Shown here: piece by piece, positions 55,905 to 64,000 of the stretch
Position numbering within the stretch: the first letter of the stretch is position 1
How the letters are laid out: every line of letters starts with the position of its first letter
Source of the DNA: Physcia stellaris
Taxonomy: Eukaryota; Ascomycota; Lecanoromycetes; Caliciales; Physciaceae
Reading direction: 5' to 3'
Assembly: GCA_018902385.1 (NCBI GenBank)
Contig: JABSSW010000038.1
Span: forward strand, 248,001-312,000
DNA length: 64,000 bases
Made by a program: the position numbers and the translations under genes
Notes under the pieces: generated by a model
Seen by the model: only the letters and a program-made list of their open reading frames with translations
The model's database searches: none
Told to the model about the DNA's origin: nothing

Positions 55905-57330
55905 ATGACTCGAAATCATCACGAAACAATTCTTTTCGAATTTTCTATTTCGATGAAACAACGTTTTAAAACGTTACGTGTCAACGTGAATCGTATGTTG
56001 CATGAAATTAACGACAATTTTTTTGACGAAAATTTCGTTGATCAATTCAAACGTCGTCGATTTGTATCAACAATCGAATTTATAAAAATGAAAAATGACG
56101 AAATCATTTATTTTTTGAATATCGTCATTATCGATCAATTGAAATGATGAATCAATCATAAAATCGTCGATTTTTAAAAAAATTTGATCGATTACGAATC
56201 GATCGTGACAATTATTTGAACGTTTTGACTTAATATCAAAATTTGTACAATATTGTCAACGTCGATCGTGACGAATTGATCAATACGAATGTCGAATTAA
56301 ATGAAATTCGTCGAAAATTGAATATTTTGAAAAACGAATACGAAAAACAACGTGATTTATTTTTGATCAAACAAAAAAATTACATTTTTTTGAAAAAAAA
56401 TCACGACGTTTTGTTGATCAAAACTCGCGATCGTGCACGAAATTCTGACGTCGACGATGAAAAAAACGACGATAAAATTAACGTAATTAATTTTTTTCAA
56501 AAAAACAAACGACGTTTCAAAACACATTCAGATTTTTTTAAATTCATCGATGAAATAAAATCTATTTGACGTGTTTGAAAAACAAAAATACACGATAAAA
56601 TGACGATCAATATTGATCATTACGACACGATCATAATCGCAATCATTATCGTGATTGATTGAATTGAAAATGATATCGATGATCACATACAATCGATTCG
56701 TGATATTGATATGAATCATTTCAAAATTTGACATATGATGTTGAAATTTTTGAACATTATTTACGAAAATTTTGATTTCAAACGCAATATGCGTAATCAA
56801 TTTCGAACATTGATCATGAATATTCAAAATTTTCAATTTTTTTATTTCATTTTTTTTCGTTTTAGCAATTCAATTGATTATAACGAAATCATCAAAATCG
56901 AAAAATTGATGAACAAAATTTTTGAAATTTGAAAAAAACGATGAATGTATATTCACGTGAATTTATCACGTTCGATAAAATTCGAATCATTTTGCAACAA
57001 ATATACAATCGACAATCGAATTTTCGAAAAAAAAAAATCGCGACACGTCAACAACGTTTTGAATTGTTTCAATTCAAATCAATTTTTGTCGTTTCGATTT
57101 CGATGTTTTTTACGAAATTTGTCATTTCGATTTTTTTCGTGAAATTTACAATTCATTTTCATTTCAACGTTGAAATCAAAATTCGTGATTCGATGATCGA
57201 CAAATTAATCGTCACGAACAAATGTTTCACATGTGATGAAATCGATCACGTATGAAAAAAATGTTCGAACGTTCACAAACATCAAAAACGTCATTGACAC
57301 AAAATGCAAATGTTTTACATGAACATAATC
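55905..57330 (+). pseudogene. gag remnant with CCHC zinc knuckle
   Basis: Begins MTRNHHETILFE at 55905 and continues through several broken frames with charged helical stretches. The zinc-knuckle pattern C-x2-C-x4-H-x4-C is visible at about 57225-57270 (CFTCDEIDHV then, after a stop, KKC). Family-typical Gly positions now read Asp, as expected from G-to-A change. Confidence 0.75.
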
Positions 57331-57359
57331 AACGAATCGAACGAATTTGATTCGAAAAA

Positions 57360-57760
57360 TTGATAATTTATATCAAAAACGCGATTGATGAATGTTTAAA
57401 AATTTTTTTTATTTATCATGACGAATTGTTTGATTTTTTTGTCAAACGATTTTTAATCATCAATTGTACGTTGTCATTCAACGATAATAAACATAAATTA
57501 AAAATTTTAATAAACATTGATGCAATTGATTATGTTTTCATTGATAAAGAAATTGCGCAATTTGTATGCAACATGTTGAACATGAATTTCGTATTTTTAT
57601 TAAAATCGAAATTCATTATCGAATTCGACGATCGTCAAATTTTTCAATAATTCATGTCATTTATTTCAAATTGACAATTGATTTGCATTTCGAATTGACA
57701 ATTTTTTTGTTCATCATCGATTTGAATAATCATTCGATAATTTTAAAAAAATCGTGAATG
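57360..57760 (+). pseudogene. retropepsin-like protease remnant
   Basis: Around 57505-57560 the frame reads ILINIDAIDYVFIDKEIA, aligning with the retropepsin core whose active triad D-[ST]-G is here altered to N-I-D by G-to-A and C-to-T change. It is non-functional. Confidence 0.7.
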
Positions 57761-58091
57761 AACAAACATGAAATTATTTTGAATATAATTTACGATAAAT
57801 TGATTTTCAAATCGTTCAAATGTAATCATCATGACAATATATTTATCAAAGCAATGTAAATTCGACGTTTGAAAATTTTTGATTCAAATCGTCGATAAAA
57901 CGTATTTAATTGACGTCGCGATGTTTTTTTATCGAAAACAAATAACGCGAAACATATTGTTGCAATAAAATTTCGATATACGATTTTATTTCGTTCACAA
58001 TTTAATTTTTCAACGTTTTATGTACAAAACGAATCAAACGTATTCGATTTAAAATGTTTCGATTGTTTTATTCATTCGAAAATCGATCAAA

Positions 58092-59400
58092 ATGACAAAT
58101 CGTTCATCGTTAAATCAAATCATTCAAAAATTGATATCACAACGATTACGAAAACGACATTCGTCAAAAAAAAAATTTGAAAAAACAACGCAACAAACGT
58201 TGAAAAATCAAAAACAACAATTCGAAATTTTTTCATTTTCGAAATTGAATTTAAACGATTCGATGAATATCGCGATGATTGATGCGATTTTTTTTTGTTT
58301 ATTCGTCGATTTCAAAATCGAAAACAAAAAATGCAATGTTTTTCATTACGATCAATCAAATCGATTTCGCATTCAAAACATTGCGAACAAATTTTGAATC
58401 GTTGAAAATTGTCATCATGATCAAAAAATTTTTGAAACACGAACAAATCAAGTCGATTTTTGAACGTATAATGAAAAAAATATCGAAATATTTCAAATAT
58501 TTGTTAATAATATTCGATTTTCAAAAAACAATTGAATTGTCGTCGCATCGAATTTACGATCACAAAATCGAATTTTTAAACGATAACAATACATTGTTTC
58601 GAAATCGAATATATTTTTTGTTCGAATTCAAATTTCAAAAATTCAAAAAATATTTGAAAAATAATTTTCAAAAAAATTTCATTGTATTCAATCAAACAAC
58701 ATACGTTTCGTTCGTTTTATTTGCAATCAAATCAAATGATCAATTACGTTTGTGTGTGAATTATCGACGATTTAATCACATCACGAAACGCAATCGATAT
58801 TTCATTTTTTTGATCGAAAAAATTTTGATCAAAATGCAAAATTGCAAATATTTAATCAAATTGAATATTATATCGATTTTCAACAAATTTCGAATGAAAA
58901 AAAAAATGAAAAATTCATTATTTTCGTTATTTTCATGAAATTATACAAATATCGAATATTATTTTTCGAATTGATCAACGAATTCGCGAATTGACAACAT
59001 TACATGAACGATTTATTGTTCAATTTTTTGAACGATTTTTGTCAAATTTATTTAAATGATATTTTCATTTACAACAAATTCAAAAAAAAACACATCGTTC
59101 ACGTTCGTAAAATGTTGAAAAAATTCAAAAAAATCGAATTGCAAATGAATATTGAAAAATGCGAATTTTTCAAAAAAAATAGCATTTTTGAACGTCATAT
59201 TATCGATAAATGATTTTCGCATGAATTCGAAAAAAATAAAAATCATTGTCAATTGAAAACGTTTTACAAATTTGAAAAAATGCAAATTTTCGTGAATTTC
59301 GTCAATTTTTACAGACGATTCATTCGTGATTTTTCGAAAAAATTCGAATTTTCACTCGAATGATCAAGAAATTCGTGAATTTCGAATGAATTGTTAAATT
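58092..59400 (+). pseudogene. Ty3/gypsy reverse transcriptase remnant
   Basis: Recognisable RT blocks in order: QLRLCVNYRRFNHITKRN (about 58740-58800), KYLIKLNIISIFNKFRM (about 58848-58900), the catalytic YxDD block read as IYLNDIFIYNK (about 59047-59080), and a later segment near 59285-59330 with VNFYRRFIRDFSK. The second Asp position of the catalytic block reads Asn. Multiple in-frame stops; inactive. Confidence 0.82.
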
Positions 59401-59403
59401 CGA

Positions 59404-59642
59404 TGTTACGAACATGTTTGACAAATAAATTTGACAAATGCTTGACAGATAAGTAGTTGATATGATATAATCGAACAACGAATTATGTTTTAATTTTACG
59501 TCGAAATTAGCGTGATTTGAAACTTGACGTCGCACATTGTTTACAATTTCAACATTTTGTATTTATTTGTTTTTGCAAATTTATTGTTTTCGTTTAATTA
59601 GTCAATCAATACAGTCATACAAGCACGACTCATGATATTACA
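59404..59642 (+). repeat. LTR-like repeat, copy B
   Basis: Direct repeat of 55415-55643 with about 10 bp of length difference and scattered transitions. Flanks do not give a matching target duplication with copy A, so the two are not simply the ends of one element. Confidence 0.75.
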
Positions 59643-59960
59643 ATAAATTTTCAATCTTTATCGCTCGTCGTGATACGCGAACGTTCAAAAATAAAATCTC
59701 AAATCGATCAAGTTTTCGTGAAAAACAAACGACGAAAAAGTTTTTCGTGAAAAACAAACGACGAAAATCGTGTAATTACAAATCGAATTTACACGCAAAC
59801 GACGAAATTTTCGACGATAAAAAACGACGAAACGACGACGATTTTCTATTTTTTTCTTATTTTCTCGAGATGACTCGCAGTCATCATGAAACAACTTCAC
59901 TCAATTCATTTCGTCAAAATCTGAATATTGACGAAATACAAAAAAACGTTGAACAAATTG
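59404..59960 (+). mobile_element. Ty3/gypsy retrotransposon B, 5' end only
   Basis: LTR-like copy 59404-59642, a leader similar to that of A, and the start of a gag-like frame at 59870 (MTRSHHETTS) that is near-identical to the first residues of A's gag and then diverges. It breaks off at about 59960. Confidence 0.75.
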
Positions 59961-60786
59961 TAAGACTCGTATTAGAAATAGTATAGTTTAATGAATTATT
60001 GACATCAGAAATGTATAGCTTGAAATGTAGTATATTGATTTATTAATCGCTACAAAACAGACTACGTTTTGCAATTGCTTTTTATTCACATTCTATTTAT
60101 TCAATCGTACGAATTCGATCGATTTCGATTGACAATATGAGTTTGTTGAGTTTATCGTTGATCGAATTGTAAAATGATTGAGATTGATTTTTTTCGAAAT
60201 CATTCGAATTTCGATAATCGAATTGCTTGACGAAATGCGAATCGCATTTTCGAAAATTTTGAATTTTTATTTTTTACATACGTTTTTTTTTAAGCATCGA
60301 AATTTCTTGAGATCAACATGTTAACAAAAACTTTGACGTATTTTGTTTGTTTTGACGTGTTTTGCTTGTTTTGATTTTGCATTGACTTGAAAAATCATTA
60401 TGATCGTGATTTTCGCATTTCGAAATATTTTTGTTCGAATTCAATAATCAACTTGCGTTAAAAATCTGAGAAAACATCTTCTTGAATGATTCAAAAAAAA
60501 CATAATTTGATGAATCAATTGTTTGCTGTTTTCATGATCGAATGTTTGATTTCGTATAATTCACAATTTTCGATATGATGATTGACAACTGATTTGTTGA
60601 CAAAAAATTCTGAATTCGAACATCTTTTTATTTTTTCATTTTTTTATTTCGAATATCAATATCGATATCATGAAAAAAATGTGTAAACGCGATAAACGTT
60701 CATTAATCGCGATCGCATTGATATTCAAATTTCGAAATTTTTTTTTTATTTCATTTCACATTTTTATTCAACAATTCATCGTTCGA
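59961..60786. other. AT-rich junction region without recognisable coding sequence
   Basis: Between the end of element B and the first recognisable part of element C. The first ~120 bp (to about 60080) contain AG, CT and TA steps that are rare elsewhere in the block; the rest is like the surrounding hypermutated sequence. Confidence 0.45.
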
Positions 60787-61718
60787 TCAAATCGAACAAC
60801 AATTTCTGAAAATGTTTTTGACACGATTCAGCTTTTCATGCGTCGTAAATTCTAAACAATAAATAACACACAAAGTCTTGAAAACGAAAAGTGTGTTAAC
60901 ATGCAATAAATATTTCAATTCATTTTTTTTTTGACTTTTGATGATTTGTTTCTTTATTGACGTCAAATTTTTTCGAATTTTCGTTATGAAATTGTCGCAA
61001 AATTTTTCGAAAATGTTTGACAAACGATGCAAATTTTCAAATCGCGTTTTCATAATTTTTTCATTTCACGAGATAATAAAAATCGAATTCGCTGTAAAGT
61101 TTGTCTGAAATCTCATTTGTTTTGAAAATCTTGCTGTTTTTGATGATTTCGATTTCATAAAACTTTTTCGTGATTTTCATTTTCATGTTTTCGTCGAATT
61201 CAATATTTTCAACTTGATAAAAAAATTCAGAAAAATGTGACGTATGCGCGTTTTTTTTTTTTTTTTAAAATTGAACTTTTTCAGAAGAAAAACGTGAAAA
61301 ACGTCGTGAATGCGTCAACGTTTGAATAAATTTAAACGATAAATTTGATTTTTTATAATTTTTAAAATTTGAAATGATTCAAAAATTTTCATTTCAACTT
61401 TTTGTTTCGTTTAGTCTTGATGTTTTTATCGTTCAAATTCACGTAATTTTCGACGTTGTATGACATTGATTTCGTGCGTTCGTTCTTATACATCGTTTGT
61501 TGTTGTTGTGTCACGAATAAATTGTTTTTCAATATTCGAAATAATTCAGCTAAATGTTCAGCGTGTTTTTTTGCGAATTTGAATTTAATTTTTTTGTTTC
61601 ATGTTTTCTCGAAAAACATGCGAAATGAATATTCAAGCATAATTTCGAACGAAAAAATGTCTGTAAATGCATGTTTGCTGTTGTTGTAAACGAATTCGAT
61701 CATGAGCAACAGTTTTAT

Positions 61719-62024
61719 TCAGTCATTTTGCTCGAAATTGACGAAAGCACGAAAAAATTGTTTCATGACGTTGTTCATTCGCTCGATTTGTTCATCAATT
61801 TGAAAATGAAAAACGATTGACAATTTACGCTTGATTTTCAAAACGTAACACAATGCATCGTTGTATTTGAACGTGAAAATGAAATTTCTGTCGATGACGA
61901 TTGACGAAAAAAAATCGTGAAATCGAATGACTTCGCGAAATAAAATTTCGATCAGATTTTCTGCGAAAATCGTCTTAATTACTGATATGTAATGAATCAT
62001 TTTCGTTAAACGATTCACAATCAT
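61719..62024 (-). pseudogene. integrase core remnant
   Basis: Opens IVNRLTKMIHYISVIKT and contains SSIVIDRNFIFTFKYNDAL and HFQIDEQIERMNNVMKQF, which align with the rve core blocks (the D-R-L-T-K opening, the S-D-R-G block and the H-P-Q-T-D-G-Q block). Key Gly, Pro and Asp codons are converted. Confidence 0.85.
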
Positions 62025-62129
62025 TAAAATCGAATCGTAAATCGTTTCATTTCATGTTTTATTTGAAAAAAATTCTGTCACGAAATTCATGAAAAAATCA
62101 ATTCACTTAAATTCAAAAATCGAAAAAAA

Positions 62130-62360
62130 AAAAAATTCGTCGTATGATTTGTGTCGTGCAATTTTGTTTCGTTTGCAAACGACGCATGTTTCACAATGTT
62201 TTTTGATTTGCTGTCGCATTTCAAAAATTTCGATAAAGTTTTGATTCGATCAATAATATTTTCGACGTATCAATTTCAACGTTCGTTCGATGTCGAAATG
62301 ATCAACGAGCGAATTATCGTGATGTGCACGAATAACGTTTTCACGCAAATTTTTTGAAAT
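62130..62360 (-). pseudogene. integrase HHCC zinc-binding remnant
   Basis: On minus the frame shows RAHHDNSLVDHFDIERT followed ~30 residues later by HCETCVVCKR, i.e. the His-His-Cys-Cys set of the retroviral-type integrase N-terminal domain, with one stop between them. Confidence 0.75.
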
Positions 62361-62697
62361 GTAAACGACATCGTCGTAATACAAAAATTCATTTTTGTGT
62401 TGTCAATTGTTTGTTTCTGTTTTCGAAATAATTAATTTTCGACATATTTCAAAGACGAATTGATCTTTAACGATCAAATCACGAACGAGATTCAACAATG
62501 AAAATGTTGACTCGTCGTTATATGTCGTTTTCTTTCGTAAAACAATCTGTATTCGAACTTTATGCATTGCGCACTCAAATACAATCGTTGATTTTAACAC
62601 AAAAATTCTTCATTCTATGAATGTCACGTTTGACTTTTGTTCAATCGAATGTTTCGAATTTTTTGAATTTTTTGAATCGAATATTTTCGAAACAACG

Positions 62698-63057
62698 TTA
62701 ATTGAAATTCGATTTCGCTTTGAATTTTTGAATCAAATGTTTTCGAAAAACGCTGATTGATTCGATTGTTGAATCATCTAAATACGATCGACGTTTCATG
62801 TTATGCATCGCATTCATGAATCGTTTCATGACATGTATCGCATTCATGACTTTGATCGCATTTATTCGCATTTTTTCGAAACGTTTCGAGTTTGCGATCA
62901 ATGATTTCTGCAATTGTCTCAAGATTTGACGATTGTTTTCGACGTTTTTCTCAATAATCATCATGTGATCAAATCGTTTTGAAAATTCGTCAACAAAATT
63001 CTTGTTATCGAAACGATAATCGATTAAGAAATTATATCGATTCAATTTTGAATTCAT
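62698..63057 (-). pseudogene. RNase H tail and linker remnant
   Basis: Starts near LNRYNFLIDYRFDNKNFVDE, which matches the end of gypsy RNase H (pattern W..-Y-F-x-I-x-Y-x-x-G-x-x-N-x-x-A-D-x-L-S-R) with the conserved Gly lost, followed by a charged linker toward the integrase. Confidence 0.65.
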
Positions 63058-63559
63058 CGAATTTGACGTGACGACAATTTAATTGTGATCATAAATTGTT
63101 TCAAATTGCGATAATCAATAAAAACAAAAATTTGTTTTTTTGCGTTTTCGAAATAGTGTTTTCATTGTTTGAACGAAATCACAATAATCAGCAATTTTTT
63201 GTCATGAATTTCGTAATGACATTCGATCGAAATCAACTTGCGCGAAAATACGTAACAAAATGTCAATGATTTTCGTCGTTTTGTTGACATAAAATGATTT
63301 CAAAAATTTTGTCGAATGCGTCGATTTCGACTCGAATAACACGCTCGAAATTGAAATGACGTAAAATTGATGTTTCGATAAATGTTTTGCGAAATTGTTT
63401 GAAAATTTTCAATGTTTCGCTGATCAGAAAAATGTGAATATTCGATAATTTGTTGCGATTTCGATTCTGATTTCGTTTGCGTTTACGAATATTTTTTCGA
63501 AATTTTTATTTTTTTTTAGCATAACGATCAAAAATTCAACAATTTTACTGAAATGTTTA

Positions 63560-64000
63560 ATGAATCGTCGATAAAAATTAACGATGTCGAGAAATTGCAT
63601 GATGTCGAAAACGTTGCGAAATATTGATCACTGTTGAATAATTTCGATTTTCTTGTTTTGCATTTTCATTTTTTGAAAAAAACGACGAATTCAAGAAAAT
63701 TTATTTCGTCAACGAATCATTTGCATTTCTCAAAAACAATGTATAGTTTATTTTTTTAAAGCGATCAAGAATTCATTTGACATTGTCGACATGAATTTCG
63801 ACGTTCATCGAATAAATTATTATATCATTCAAATATACAATGACGTTAATATCGAAACGAATCGCTAAAATTTTATTGATGAAATTTTGAAACGTCGTCG
63901 AAACGTTAATGAAAAAAAAAAAAATACGTTATATTCGAAATGATCATATCGAATACGAAAAGTCGTTTTTCATTCGTTTTCATGCTTGATACGCAATCGA
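63560..64000 (-). pseudogene. reverse transcriptase remnant, partial
   Basis: On minus, the frame reads TTFQNFINKILAIRFDINV then IVYLNDIIIYS, the RT palm block with YxDD read as YLND, as in element A. Continues past the end of the window. Confidence 0.75.

Larger units (their letters stand above)
55415..59403 (+). mobile_element. Ty3/gypsy retrotransposon A, 5' LTR to reverse transcriptase, hypermutated and truncated
   Basis: Reads in family order on +: LTR-like repeat 55415-55643, gag (55905-57330), protease (57360-57760), reverse transcriptase (58540-59400). No RNase H or integrase follows; the sequence runs directly into a second copy of the same 5' end at 59404. All frames are broken by stop codons from G-to-A and C-to-T change. 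No CC or GG was found. Confidence 0.85.
60787..64000 (-). mobile_element. Ty3/gypsy retrotransposon C, pol on the minus strand, cut by window end
   Basis: On the minus strand the pol order is reverse transcriptase (64000 to about 63560), RNase H end (63057-62698), integrase zinc-binding region (about 62360-62130), integrase core (62024-61719) and a C-terminal region (61053-60787). RT-RNase H-integrase order defines Ty3/gypsy. The 5' end lies beyond the window. No CC or GG was found; frames are broken throughout. Confidence 0.85.

Noticed and set aside
55415-59642. A single complete gypsy element bounded by the two LTR-like copies
   Set aside because: Similarity extends past the LTR into the leader and gag start, integrase is missing, and the flanks give no matching target duplication.
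53480-64000. Centromere or subtelomere
   Set aside because: AT-rich repeat content fits, but no telomere repeat, no satellite array and a window cut-off prevent any such claim.

Overview
The window comes from a filamentous ascomycete (Pezizomycotina). The evidence is short GT-AG introns of about 45-100 bp, compact genes of normal base composition on both strands, a class VI-type chitin synthase, and best-recognised products of fungal type (septin Cdc3/AspB, Tos4-like FHA protein, Nmd2/Upf2, Ctk2, Pom33/TMEM33). The species cannot be named from the sequence alone.

Layout. 1-14.07 kb is gene-dense, all on the + strand: the 3' end of a CPSF-A/DDB1-family gene, eIF5B (FUN12), a Cdc3-class septin, a PH-domain protein and an unnamed Ser/Pro-rich coiled-coil protein. 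14.36-18.01 kb is one AT-rich, hypermutated Tc1/mariner-type DNA transposon with 70-bp inverted ends and a TA target duplication. 18.2-51.6 kb is again gene-dense: Tos4-like FHA protein (+), chitin synthase (-), NMD2 (-), SulP transporter (+), BTB protein (+), an atypical aspartyl-protease homologue (+), Pom33/TMEM33 (+), a four-TM protein (-), a seven-TM-like protein (-), CTK2 (-), a palmitoyl-protein-thioesterase-like protein (+) and a ribosomal-L1-domain protein (-). 53.27-64 kb is a block of hypermutated LTR retrotransposons: one short non-coding LTR element with an intact 5-bp target duplication, two Ty3/gypsy 5' ends on +, and a Ty3/gypsy pol on - that runs off the window.

Most of the genes are housekeeping functions with no shared pathway: translation initiation (eIF5B), mRNA surveillance (Nmd2), RNA polymerase II CTD phosphorylation (Ctk2), ribosome biogenesis (L1-domain protein), septin scaffold and cell wall (Cdc3, chitin synthase), membrane and ER/nuclear envelope (SulP, Pom33). 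Two pairs are divergent over short intergenic spaces: NMD2/SulP over 555 bp and CTK2/thioesterase over 361 bp.

The most unusual signal is the mutation pattern of the repeats. The short LTR element has one nearly unmutated LTR and one mutated LTR, so the changes can be read directly. C-to-T changes (both strands) hit every CpC, about half of CpT, essentially no CpA and no CpG. The AT-rich blocks contain practically no CC or GG dinucleotide, while CpA, TpG and CpG remain common and TpA is low. This is the reverse of classical Neurospora-type RIP (CpA preferred), and standard RIP indices would score these blocks as not RIPed. Two apparent one-base frameshifts (eIF5B and the Tos4-like gene), each at a run of C, look like sequence errors rather than gene death.
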